From positions 203,613,632-203,677,631 of the forward strand of contig JASDDO010000006.1 in the NCBI GenBank assembly GCA_030015575.1: 64,000 nt of DNA, given 5' to 3'. The notes under the pieces are model-generated. The model did not search any database and was not told the origin of the DNA. It saw only the letters and a list, made by a program, of their open reading frames with translations. This stretch comes from Agapanthus africanus. Taxonomy: Eukaryota; Streptophyta; Magnoliopsida; Asparagales; Amaryllidaceae. Made by a program: the position numbers and the translations under genes. How positions within the stretch are numbered: the stretch's first letter is position 1; each line of letters starts with the position of its first letter. Shown in pieces: positions 1-10,031 of this stretch.

Positions 1-40
1 GGATCAACTAGAAGAGAGACGGCGCTATTATAATGAGAAA

Positions 41-526
41 ATGAAGCGTCCATACTCGTTCCCACGGGATAAAATGAAGAGACTATTCAAGTTGGCAATG
101 CGCAACAGGCTTATCAATCTGCCGAATCCAAGGCGACCATTGCAACCCGGCAAAGCGAATAATCCCAATTATTTCCCTTACCACCAAAAGATGAGCCATC
201 CAATCAAAGATTGCTTTGTCTTTAAAGGGTGGATCGAGGATCAGTACCTACAAGGCAAGTTCGCGCTATCTGAGAAGTGGAAAGTAAACCCACCACAACC
301 GCACACTCCTAAGAAGACGGATACACCGGGGGCATCGTGCTCTTTTATAGAAGAGGCTCCACGGGAGGTGGCCCTTTCGGCCAAAACTAAAAAGATGCTG
401 AATGATCTCCAGACATGTCCGGCGATCAGGTGGAAGAATCCGCTGGAACCCCAGATCGTCGAAGAGATGCTAAAGCCGCGTCCAACTCCAAAGATCAGTG
501 GCGATAGCCAAAGCTCGCACACCTAG
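41..526 (+). pseudogene. Tat gag-region fragment, zinc-knuckle module copy 1
   Basis: A 161-residue open stretch that is part of a broken polyprotein; the Met at 41 is probably internal. It holds a histidine-rich knuckle, YFPYHQKMSHPIKDC, reading [Y]-x2-H-x4-H-x4-C. In the third copy downstream the first position is Cys (C-x2-H-x4-H-x4-C), so this copy has lost a metal ligand. The knuckle is followed by a W-[IV]-E-D-Q-Y block. It ends at a TAG at 524, and the reading continues in frame-like fashion as a lysine-rich stretch. Such knuckles in Tat polyproteins are presumed to bind nucleic acid in the capsid. Related modules lie at 860-1165 and 2949-3480. Confidence 0.6.
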
Positions 527-745
527 CCGTCGAAATCCTCGAAGAAGAAAAAGAAAACCAAGAAGTCCGTGAAGCCTGGTGACAAGCGCACGGACCTGCA
601 GAAATAGATCAACGCGCTGGAAGAGTATAACCAGAAAGCGTGGACTCTAATCACGCTCCAGGAATTTCTCGACCACGTCCTTGAAGACGGAGATGAGGAA
701 GAAGACTCGTCGAATGAATCTGAGGATTACGTAACAAGTTGCCAT

Positions 746-1165
746 GTGATCTCTCACTCGTCGACAAACAATGAAGAAGCCCTTTGCATCAAGAGACTGG
801 GGGCAGGTCCTGAGCCGGAACTTCTATGGCCGTCAGACGAAATGATCGATGCCTTCCTGAATGAAATTCATTTGAAAAGTAAAGCCGATCGAGAGTGTGA
901 GATGGCCACATTTGAAAAAGCCAAACGCCGGCGACTGGACGAAAGAGTCGAGACACTTCCGCCTAATCAAGGGACATCCGTCGCGAATAAAAACAAGTTC
1001 AAGACGAGGAAAAGGTTTGCTAAAGCCATATCAATGGGGATGAAGCTACAACCCTCTGAAAGGAACATTCTCGGTGAAGTAGAGACACATCCTAACTACT
1101 TCTCATATCATCGAAAGATTTCGCACCCCACCGAAGAGTGCGGTGCTTTTAAAAGATGGTGGTAG
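746..1165 (+). pseudogene. Tat gag-region fragment, zinc-knuckle module copy 2
   Basis: A 139-residue fragment of the same broken polyprotein. It has a charged block (EMATFEKAKRRRL) followed by the knuckle YFSYHRKISHPTEEC, again lacking the first Cys, then AFKRWW and a TAG. The charged block matches EMAIYEKARTQRL in copy 3 at about 3038-3076, so the repeated unit is longer than the knuckle and includes an upstream helical segment. About 220 bases between this and copy 1 are lysine/acidic-rich with in-frame stops. No separate function is claimed; this looks like an internally duplicated Gag/linker domain. Confidence 0.55.
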
Positions 1166-1198
1166 GGATATGTTGCTCACCGACAACATTTTAAGCGG

Positions 1199-1669
1199 AT
1201 GAAATGCAAAACTCGTCGGGAGCAGAGAAGTACGACAGAGGAGCATAAAAGAACTACCGGCAACTGTCATACGGTCAACGCCGGGGGATCGCAGGTTCTC
1301 ACCTTCGGAAGCGACTCTGACGAGGAAATAGCTCTTGGCCCTCTCTTTAAAGAGTCCACCTTGGGAAAAGAGGAAGAACCGAAGACCCGTGAAAATATTC
1401 AGCTGCGCAATCGTACGCTGCCCGAAAAGAATCTTGGGCCCTCGAACAGTGGGTTGAACAGAAAAGATAAGGGAAAAGAAAGGGTCTCTGAGGATATCGC
1501 CCTAGATGACCAAGTCATAAAAGAGCTGGCCGCCAAGGACCTGCCAAAGAAAAGTAAAGTGGACTACAACATTCTGGCGCACTTGAGAAAGTTACCCTCG
1601 CAGCTCAGCATTCTCGACGCCCTTCTGCTATCCAAAGAGGCGAGAGATTCTTTGATCAAGGCATTATAA
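1199..1669 (+). pseudogene. Tat gag-protease linker fragment
   Basis: A 156-residue hydrophilic stretch leading into the protease. It holds the acidic motif LTFGSDSDEE, echoed as VFGSDTEE near 2290 and IFGSDSEDE near 2380. Its C-terminal part (YNILAHLRKLPSQLSILDALLLSKEARDSL) resembles the segment normally just upstream of Tat protease. It ends at TAG 1667-1669, followed by EPEQFQAF, so the stop is probably a mutated CAG codon. It is a piece of the gag-pol polyprotein, not an independent gene. Confidence 0.5.
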
Positions 1670-1708
1670 GAGCCCGAGCAATTCCAAGCTTTCCGCGCCG
1701 AAGAAAAT

Positions 1709-2047
1709 ATGAAGGACGAGCTAGAAGAAGTACACACAGCCGATATCACCTTCAGCGATGAAGATCTCTTCCTTAGGACATGCGAGCACAACCGTCCCCT
1801 ATATGTCTCCGGATACTGTCATGACATCAAGATAGGTAAAATCCTGGTCGACAATGGGTCCTCCGTCAATCTCCTCAACGTGCGAGTGTTGAAAGAAATC
1901 TGCATGAGCGTCCAGCACCTCGCTCGTGATAAAATCACCATCTCCGGTTTTGACTCTCAGTCATCACGGACTCTCAGGTCTGTGATACTGACGTTACGAT
2001 TCGGACTACTTAGCACGGATATTAAATTTCACGTCATTGATGCCTAG
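1709..2047 (+). pseudogene. Tat retropepsin-like aspartic protease
   Basis: A 112-residue fragment with the protease core: LYVSGYCHDIKIGKILVDNG followed by SSVNLLN. The active-site triplet reads D-N-G rather than the usual D-[TS]-G; related Tat proteases also vary at this position. The domain would cleave the Gag-Pol polyprotein. It is closed by TAG at 2045-2047 where the family has a codon before TCYNALLGRP, and a second TAG at 2088-2090 stands where GRPWLH is expected, indicating TGG-to-TAG changes. The flap and C-terminal part therefore run past the stop, and the gene is inactive. Confidence 0.7.
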
Positions 2048-2122
2048 ACCTGCTATAATGCTTTGCTCGGCCGGCCTTAGTTACACGAGTACAACATCAT
2101 CCTTTCTACACAACATCAGTGT

Positions 2123-2731
2123 ATGAAATATTTCAAGGATGGTCTCAAGTACACTGTGACGAGAGAGGTGAACCCATTCTCCGTAAACGAAGTTCGGAAA
2201 TACGAAGATGCAAAATACTTCTTGCCAGATTTCGAGGACATGGAGAGATGTCACAAACCGGAGAACAAAGCTATCCCCACTATTCCAGTCTTCGGGAGTG
2301 ACACCGAGGAGTAAGAAGAGATGGTTTATTCGGGTCCGCCCCAGTACAACAAGCCAGGACCGTCCGCTCCTATGCTTATCTTCGGCAGTGACTCGGAAGA
2401 CGAAGTTAACGTTATATTTTCCGCTCGGCCGTCAATACAAGCCTTCGCTGGTGATAATAAGAATCTGCAAGTTACCATGGTTCCACAAGAGCATTACAAA
2501 GATCTCGATGCACTTGAAACTTGTAATATGGAAGAGCTGCAGACGTTCTATGTCCCCCCAGGCGAGAAGGTGAAAAGGCGATCCTATTCTACCGATCCGG
2601 GGAAACTAAAGTGGAGAAAGAAATCTGGCACGGCATGGATTCCACACTCAATAGGCTCCAGCCCATCCATTGCCCAGATATTACACAGACTGACTAAGGA
2701 GACTCTTAAGATGCCAAGGTGTACCTCTTAA
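2123..2731 (+). pseudogene. Tat protease-RT linker fragments
   Basis: Two short open stretches (2123-2314 and 2321-2731) that follow the protease almost in phase. The first starts MKYFKDGLKYTV and ends VFGSDTEE; the second repeats the acidic IFGSDSEDE motif. They represent the poorly conserved linker between protease and RT of Tat polyproteins. I recognise no catalytic motif. A stop lies between them, and between 2731 and 2949 the frame is further broken. Confidence 0.4.
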
Positions 2732-2948
2732 GCAAACTGCTCGACAAACATGGTTCTATAACAGGATCTGGAACGTCCCTGGAACTCAGTTAAAGTTGCC
2801 CAACGGGAGAATGGAAACGACCGGGCTTGGGTATGTCCAATCCAAGAAACGGGAGTTATTCCGCGACTTCTACGCCATACATGACTTTGATGAAGAAGGG
2901 GATGCTCGGTAGGAAAATGCTAACCCTGAACCAGAAAAAGCTCCCGAC

Positions 2949-3245
2949 GTGAAAATGCCCAGTCCGTCGTTCGAAGAACAAATGGACAAGCTTATAAGGG
3001 AAGCGAGTCAAAAGGTTCGAGATGATCACAATCGTGAAATGGCCATCTACGAGAAAGCCAGGACGCAACGCCTTCTTCAACAGGCTGCGAAAGATGAAAA
3101 TGCTCCTCCCTGTCAACCCGTTGTACAAAAGGCCCGACCAGAGGCAGAAGTAAACCAAAGAGCGGGAAAGGCGTTGGACGGCGACAAAGCGGGCCCAAGA
3201 AGCCACGCGATCAGGAACCGAGCAACTAAGATTCATCTCTTATAA
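2949..3245 (+). pseudogene. Tat linker fragment with charged helix, module copy 3 (N-part)
   Basis: A 98-residue basic and acidic stretch with REMAIYEKARTQRLLQQAA, matching the charged block of copy 2. It is followed within a few codons by the next open frame, which carries the matching knuckle. Together they form the third copy of the repeated linker module. It is part of the gag-pol polyprotein; no enzymatic motif is seen. Confidence 0.45.
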
Positions 3246-3250
3246 AGAAG

Positions 3251-4708
3251 ATGGGTCGAGCATACTCTTTTGCCCAAGAAAAAATGAAGAAAATACTTGA
3301 CCTTACCATAAAGCATCAACTGATTACACTCCCGGAGTCCAAGTACCCTGAGCAAGCAGGCGAAGTCTCTCATCCAGACTATTGCTCCTATCATAGGGCA
3401 ATAGGACATCCTATTGAAGACTGCTTCACCTTAAAGAACTGGGTCGAAGATCAATATCAGCAAGGCAGGTTCTCTCTATCCAGCAGCTGGAGGGTAACCC
3501 CGTCACAGAACCATGAACCCAAATCCACGAGGGTAGAACCAGATCCACTTCGGTCTTGGAAGCGGGCCCGTACCTGTCACGTGATAATGTTGTCAGGGAG
3601 AGAGCCCGAGAATATGGATGAACTCCCCCAATGCTTCGACAATGATGATGACGAGGTAATCTCAGAGTTTCCACCAGCGCCAAAAGAGCTGGAAGATGGG
3701 ATACATACTACTGCAGATAACCTCAAGAAAATTGATTTGGGGACGACAAGTGACCCGCGGCCAACATTCGTCAGTGAATTGTTGTCTGAAGAAAGGGTAG
3801 CTACACTAAAAGACGTGCTTATGCAGCATAAGGATTGCTTCGCTTGGAATTATTCCGAAATGCCAGGACTAGATCTAGAGATTGCTGTACACAAATTGAC
3901 AATATCCCCGGACGTCAAGCCGATCAAACAAGCACTGAGGAAAATGCGGCTCGAGCTTGAGATGAGCATCAACGCCGAAGTCAAGAAGCTGATCGACTCT
4001 GGCTTCATCCAAGAGGTTCAGTATCCCGACTGGATCGCCAATATCGTCCCGGTGATGAATAAAAATGGAACAGTGCGCATATGTGTGGACTTTCGGGATC
4101 TCAATAAAGCCTGCCCGAAAGACGACTTCCCAGTACCGGTCACCGAGCTGATGATAGACAATACGTCCACTCACGAAGTTTTCTTCTTCATGGACGGCTC
4201 GTCGGGATACAATCAGATAAAGATGCATCCCGAAGACCAAAAGCATACCGCTTTCCGGACCCCTTTGGGCATATTTTGCTACAAGGTGATACCTTTCGGT
4301 CTAAAGAACGCCGGTGCCACCTATCAGAGGGCCATGACGAAGATCTTCGATGACCTCATACATGAAATCATCGAATGCTATATCGACGACCTCGTGGTTA
4401 AGAGCAAATCATACGAGGAGCATTTAGAGCATCTGAAGATCGTGTTTCAACGCCTCCGGCAATACAACTTGAAGATGAACCCTCTCAAATGCGCGTTCGG
4501 AATTTCCTCGGGCAAATCCCTGGGATTCGTCGTCAGACACCGAGGCATCGAGATAGACCCGTCGAAGATCAAGGCGATCATGGAAATGCCTCCGCCAAGG
4601 ACTCTTAAGCAATTGCGGTCTCTCCAAGGAAAGCCCACGTACATCCGGCGATTTATAGCCAACCTCTCGGGCAAGTGCCATCTTTACAGTCACCTGATGA
4701 AGAAATGA
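3251..4708 (+). pseudogene. Tat knuckle module copy 3 plus reverse transcriptase
   Basis: A 485-residue open stretch, the longest piece of the Tat polyprotein. The N-terminus (residues about 1-90) carries the most complete knuckle, YCSYHRAIGHPIEDC, C-x2-H-x4-H-x4-C. The RT palm and fingers follow: RICVDFRDLNKACPKDDFPV (residues about 278-297), FMDGSSGYNQIKM, FGLKNAGATYQRAM, and the catalytic YIDD at about residue 376. The region after YIDD, IKAIMEMPPPRTLKQLRSLQ, leads to the thumb/connection. RT copies element RNA into cDNA in the virus-like particle. The frame ends at TGA 4706-4708, just before TPFVWD, inside the connection to RNase H. The core is intact, but the polyprotein is broken on both sides. 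Confidence 0.8.
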
Positions 4709-6076
4709 ACCCCGTTCGTCTGGGATCACAAATGCCAAAGCGCGCTGGACGAAATCAAGCAGTACCTACAGAATCCGCCAGTACTGGATGCTCCGGTCAA
4801 GGTAAAACCTCTCATTCTATATACAACCGCCCTTGAAGGTTCCTTAGGTGCATTATGGGCGCAAGAGAATGACCAAGGGAAGGAGAGAGCCCTCTACTAT
4901 TTGAGTCGAGTTCTACTGGGGGCAGAAAGCAATTACTCTCCCATTGAAAAACACTGCCTGGCATTGATCTTCGGGATAACGAAGCTCAGGCACTATGCGT
5001 TGGCGCATGAAGTCCGTCTCATATCGAAGGTGGATCCTCTCAAGTATTTAATGTCAAAGGCCATATTGACGGGGCGACTCGCTAAATGGGCTCTGCTCTT
5101 GATGGAGTTCTCGATAACTTATCAGCCTCTAAAGGTAGTGAAAGGCCATGCCATCGCCGACTTCCTCGCTCAGCATCCGATACCTGCCGATTCTCCCTTG
5201 AATTGCGAACTGCCAGACGAACATGCGTTTGACATGATCGACGGAAGTGATACCCGGTGGGAACTTTACTTCGATGGAGCATCCTCCATGAAGAAGCGCA
5301 AACAAAACACCCCCATAATCAAATCAGGGGTAGGCCTCATCTTCGTGACTCCACAAGGAGGGATAATGAGCTTCGCCTTCTCCTTGACAGAACCGAGGAC
5401 GAACAATGAAGCCGAGTATGAAGCTTTAAAAGCAGGTCTCAAGATCGCCATCGACATGGGGATTGAAGACCTCCTCATATACGGAGATTCCCAACTGGTC
5501 GTTAGTCAAGTAAACGGCGACTACCAAACGTGCAAGCCAGAGTTGGTGAAGTACGGCGAGAGGGTGCAGCAACTGCTGACCCAAATACCTTCCTACACCT
5601 TGGAAAGCATACTATGTGCGGAAAATAGCAAAGCAGATGAATTAGCCAAGCTTGCTAAAGAAATGGCTGACGAAAACCTTGATGATATGAGGATCGTGGT
5701 ACAAAGCCGTCGGGTTCTTGCACCGGCAGAAATATCTCCAGAATCGTCCGAGGAAAAGGGAACGACCAAGCAAGCGGCTCTACAAGTAAAAGACCAAGAA
5801 ACGGTTGAGGATTGGAGAGAAGTCTTTATAGACTACTTCAAATCCTGCCGAACGCCCGAAGATGCGTCCTTAAGACATCAGCTTATGAAACGAGCTCTGT
5901 CTTTTGCCTTCGTCAATGATACTCTGTACAAGAGGTCATTTGATTCTATGTGGTTAAGATGCCTGGGACCTGAAGAGGCAAAAAGAGTCGTCCAAGAAAC
6001 TCACGATGGACTCTGCGGTTCTCACCAAGCCGGGCCGAAGATGAAGCTGAAGATTAAAAGGATGGGCTACTATTAG
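4709..6076 (+). pseudogene. Tat RNase H, second archaeal-type RNase H and integrase N-terminus
   Basis: The first RNase H runs through about 5190: ALYYLSRVLLGAESNYSPIE and HAIADFLAQHP are typical of the gypsy RNase H end. The second RNase H spans about 5250-5670, with acidic residues in YFDGASS, NNEAEYEAL and YGDSQLV and in NSKADELAKLA, a complete archaeal-type catalytic set. This duplicated RNase H is diagnostic for Tat. The integrase zinc-binding domain then begins (DGLCGSHQAGPKMK, H-rich) and stops at TAG 6074-6076, where GYYWPTM is expected, another TGG-to-TAG change. The open stretch itself starts at 4901; 4709-4900 reads on after a stop. Confidence 0.8.
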
Positions 6077-7091
6077 CCCACGATGATTCAAGACTGCCTC
6101 GAATACGCGAAGCAGTGCCATTCGTGCCAGATTCACGGGGACTTCATCCATCAGCATCCAAATCCACTACACCCGACAGTGGCTAGCTGGCCGTTCGAAA
6201 TGTGGGGGACTGACATAATCGGCCCCATCGAACCGGACTGACATAATCGGCCCCATCGAACCAGCATCGTCCAGAGGACATCGATTCATTTTGGCGACAA
6301 CTGATTACTTCTCCAAATGGGCAGAAGTTGTACCGCTGAGGGAAGTAAAGACGGAGAATATCCTCCATTTCTTCAAGACACACGTCATTTATCGGTTTGG
6401 CACTCCGAGACGAATCATCTCCGATAATGGGCCAGCCTACAGAAGCCACAAAATCAGTCGCTTCGCACAACAACACAACATAGACTGGAGATACTCTTCA
6501 GTCTATAATCCCCGAGCTAACGGTCTAGCTGAAGCTTTCAACAAGACCTTGACGAAGATCGTGAAAAATACGGTGTCCCGAAATAAGAAGGACTGGCATG
6601 AGAGACTGCACGAAGCTCTCTGGGCGTATCAAACGACGTTCAAAACAGCCACGAATACAACGTCGTACGCGTTGGTATTCGGCACAGAGGTGGTACTTCC
6701 CATCGAGATAGAGCTACCCTCTCTACGAGTGGCAGTTCATTACGAGCTAACGGATAAAAAGAACGCTCACCTTTGGCTTGAGGAGCACGACGCCCTTGAC
6801 GAAACCCGGCTCATAGCGGAACAAAATCTAGAGGCTTATACGGCAAAGACGACGCACTCATATGAAAGATTGACTAGGCCGAGGACATTCCGCCAAGGCG
6901 AACTCATGCTAGTGGTCAAAAGACCTATGATCCCCAATCGTGCTAAACGGGGAAAATTCAAGCCGAATTATGAAGGCCCGTATATCATAGACAAAGTCTA
7001 CCAGGGTGGAGCCTATGTACTCATGGACATTCATGGTGAAAGACCTTTCAGGCCAATAAACGGTCGCTTCCTGAAGAAATACTACGCTTGA
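6077..7091 (+). pseudogene. Tat integrase
   Basis: The zinc finger completes as YAKQCHSC (about 6107-6130). The catalytic core has its first Asp in GTDIIGP (about 6210), the second in SDNGPAY (about 6420-6440), and the Glu in NGLAEAFNKTL (about 6520-6545). The C-terminal part (KFKPNYEGPYIIDKVYQGGA, then RPINGRFLKKYYA) matches the conserved Tat integrase end, and the stop is at 7089-7091. A 28-bp tandem duplication at 6207-6262 falls just after the first catalytic Asp and shifts the frame, which is why the open stretch begins only at 6291. It integrates cDNA into the host genome; this copy cannot be translated whole. Confidence 0.75.
6207..6262 (+). repeat. 28-bp tandem duplication inside Tat integrase
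   Basis: Two adjacent identical copies, 6207-6234 and 6235-6262, each starting GGACTGACATAATCGG and ending CATCGAACC. The length is not a multiple of three, so the insertion breaks the integrase frame. Confidence 0.9.
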
Positions 7092-7187
7092 CGAGTCATG
7101 GCCTAGGTCAATGATAGATGACGACGACTATGTCCGCTCGCTATCTTCCTAAGCCCAAACTCTATAAGTAGTGATCGGCTTTCTTTA

Positions 7188-7490
7188 CAATGGACCGAAA
7201 CGTCCTTAAACTAACGATGGACTGAAACGCCCTTAAACTAACGATGGACCGAAACGTTCTTAAACTAACAGCGGACCGAAATGTCCTTAAACTAATGATG
7301 GACCGAAACGTCCTTAAACTAATGATAGACTGAAACGTCCTTAAACTAACGACGGACCGAAACGTTCTTAAACTAACGACGGACCGAAACTTTCCTAAAC
7401 TAACAAAGGACCGAAACGTCCTTAAACTAACAATGGACCGAAACGTCCTTAAACTAACAACGAACCGAAACGTCATAAAACCAGCCGTTG
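7188..7490 (+). repeat. Tat 3' tandem repeat TR1, 27-bp unit, about 11 copies
   Basis: The unit GACCGAAACGTCCTTAAACT plus AACGATG recurs about 11 times, starting 97 bases after the integrase stop. Read on the + strand, units spell D-R-N-V-L-K-L-T, but two copies contain TGA, so it is not coding. It shares its core with the 72-bp array at 24858-25790. Confidence 0.9.
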
Positions 7491-7530
7491 ACCGAGATAA
7501 ACTACGGTGGATTGCAGCGTCCCAAAGCTG

Positions 7531-7843
7531 ATACAAAAAAAGAGAGAATAAAAAAAAAAGAAAACGGTATGTCCATAAGCAAAAAAGAGCACGGATGAAA
7601 ACACGAAAGGGCTTCGTGAGTAAGAACAGCAGGGCTACCGGCGAGTTTTGTGAAAACCCGAAAGGGCGCAACCTCGTTAGAATAAAAAAAAAGAGAAAAA
7701 AAAGAAAGAAAAAAGAAAAAGAAAACGGTATGTCCACAAGCAAAAAGGGTACGGATGAAAAACCGAAAGGGCTCCGTGAGTAAAAACAGCAGGGCTACCG
7801 GCGAGTTTTGTGAAAACCCGAAAGGGCGCAATCTCGTTAAAAG
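7531..7843 (+). repeat. Tat 3' UTR, about 161-bp tandem duplication with A-rich spacers
   Basis: AAAACGGTATGTCCA begins one copy at 7561 and a second at 7722. Each continues with ACGGATGAAAA, CGAAAGGGC, GTGAGTAA, CAGCAGGGCTACCGGCGAG and a second CGAAAGGGC. An A/G-rich run (AAAAAGAGAAAAAAAAGAAAG type) precedes each. The right copy is cut by the copia insertion after AAAAG. No gene is seen here. Confidence 0.75.
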
Positions 7844-10017
7844 TGTAAGTCCATGCTACCTCTCCCGGTACTTTCGGGAATGCGGAATTTGGTAAAAAAA
7901 CGATTTTTACGGAGGTGGTAACATGGACCTATAACCCGGATCTTGGTTAAACATCTATCTAACAACCTAACTATGAGTTTCTAGCTACTCGGTTAGGGGG
8001 TTATACCTTGCTTGTCTCGAATTCCTTCGTCTTCAAGCTCCGATGGTGGTCCGATGGCTTCTTCTCGTCGTCTCCGTACGCCGAAGATAGATCCACCTGA
8101 AAGCTCCAACCTTTAGTTCCTTCTTCGTTCTTTGAAGAAACTAGTTCACTTGGTTTGCTAAACCTAGTGAACTAGAATGAGTAGAGAAGAATTAGAATGG
8201 GATTTTATCTATGGTTCTTGATTCTCAACTCATGAGACAAGAGAACCATAGATTAAAGAGAGGGAGCAAGAGCAAGAGGGTGAGAGCAAATGGAGAGCTC
8301 AAGAACAAGAGAGAGAATGAGCAAGAAAGAATGAGGCTCTCTTTTGTCTTTCACCCTCTCATAATCCAAAGTAATCATAACTCATCATATCAACAAAAGT
8401 CTTATGTGATGGTTGAAGTAACCATAACCATATCATATCATGCACTCATTTTACATAAATGAGCAAGCAAGTAAAAGTCTTTGCCATGAAATGATGGCTA
8501 TGGTTATCATGATGGTCAACTAGTCAAGCCTAGTCAACCGGTCAACAAAGTCAACAAGTCAACAAAAGTCAACAAGTCAACAAAGTCAACAAAAGTCAAC
8601 AACCATGTCACCATAATACTTAATCAATATAATAGCTAATCACATATCATATTCTCATTAGGGTTGATCAAAAGGTCAATAGTCAACGTTCAACTGTCAA
8701 CAATCCTAATGAGAATCCACTGCCTCTGCCTCCCTATCAACTGTGCATACACACCCGCATCCGCGTTCCGAGGAACACGAATGCAAACTGGATAAATCCA
8801 ATCCCAAAAGGTACACTAGGATTTGGCTTAATCCAAAGCCTGCTAGTGTAAACTGTCTGGACACTGTACGTGCACAAGTGCACGGATGTGACCGAACGCT
8901 GTCGCAAAACCATGCGACCTGTCGCAATACCATGCGAGCTCTACTCTTTTGCCTAAAGGCGAAAAGCTTTCTGTGTGGGACTCTAAAGACTCGACACTAC
9001 GCTGGCAGTGGGTTTAACCACAGACCGCAAGCGGCACTAGTTGTGCGTAACGGTCCCCGGGTAATGCCGACAAGAAGACCGACGAGGCGAAACCCATCTG
9101 AACTCCTACTGAGCCTGAGTGTGACATTCTCCGTACAGTCCGGTCTGTTCGTCTGATACATCGCATGGCGGGCCTAGGGGGCGGTAAACGTCAGTCCCCC
9201 AATAGCGGTACAAGTCGTGCCGGAGCGAAGCCTAAAACACCCTGAGATAACACTGGAAACCTACCAGTATATCTCGTTTGCCCTGGCCAGGGACTACTCG
9301 TGTAATGGCTCTCCTAGACACAGCGCAATGTCAACCCCCAATACCGGGAGAGACGAATCCTGTCAAACCGTCACTGCCTCCAAGTGCTTCGGGACTGCAC
9401 CCAACCACCACCTGTTTGCACGACTCCTTTGAGCCGTGGTAGGGTAGTGATCAAAGTACAGTGGGAACACACTCGAGGCGAAGTGACAGTGTCAAGTCAG
9501 CGGACTAAGCTGTACTCATGTCACCTGGGAACTCATAAATGACGATAGGCATAATACCAACTAGTCAGTTCCCGACGAGTCCTGTCCAGTGTACCCGTAA
9601 CCTAACGAGCACCCGCATACTATCTCAAGTACGACGTACTGACGGCTGTGGGACAGACCGTCTCCCAAACTGGGATGAGAAGCGCATGCGCTGGTCTACT
9701 CCGGAGTATCGATGCCCTGTCTCGATAGTCCTGCGACCAGGGACCTGCATAAGGATGTGCTTATAGATTACCCAGCCCCACTAGTGTGACGGCCATCACA
9801 TCGCTGGTAATCAAGCAAAGATCCTAAGGGCTCCACTAATGTGTATAGGCGATATACAAAATATAAACACATGTACACATTGAAGTAGAAACAAACCAAG
9901 TAGCATACTACTATTTTGAGCAAGATTGTATATACAAGGTGAATATCCCAAGCATCCATTAAGTAATATACATACTAGTATGATACAGTAATGGCCTCTA
10001 GGGCATATACACTAACA
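7844..10017 (-). repeat. Copia 3' LTR (left copy)
   Basis: 2174 bp, from TGTAAGTCC to CACTAACA on the + strand, nearly identical to 16082-18254. On the element strand the LTR starts TGTTAGTGTATATGCCC. It contains a W-box-rich stretch (8511-8702) and, about 300 bases further along the element strand, an AT-rich GATAAAATC that could serve as a TATA element (about 8195-8205). The open stretches in it, such as 8743-9156, recur in the other LTR and are not genes. Confidence 0.95.
8511..8702 (-). promoter_or_regulatory. W-box (TTGACY) cluster in copia U3
   Basis: RGTCAA occurs about twelve times on the + strand, which is TTGAC[CT] on the element's coding strand, mostly as a GTCAACAAA-type minisatellite between 8511 and 8604. 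W-boxes are the binding core of WRKY transcription factors. The position upstream of the putative TATA suggests an enhancer. The cluster is duplicated in the other LTR at about 16750-16940. Confidence 0.6.
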
Positions 10018-10031
10018 ATCTCCCACTTGCA
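10018..10031 (-). other. Copia polypurine tract
   Basis: On the element strand the sequence AAGTGGGAGAT lies directly before the 3' LTR start TGTTAGTG. This is the expected place and composition for the plus-strand primer. It lies just past the stop codon of the RT/RNase H frame. Confidence 0.75.

Noticed and set aside
7162-7743. 193-codon - strand frame over TR1 and A-rich repeats
   Set aside because: It is the reverse of the 27-bp repeat and poly-purine runs; the Phe-rich product is low complexity.
8743-9432. 137- and 71-codon frames repeated at 16980-17669
   Set aside because: They lie wholly within the two copia LTRs, change with LTR substitutions, and resemble no protein known to me.
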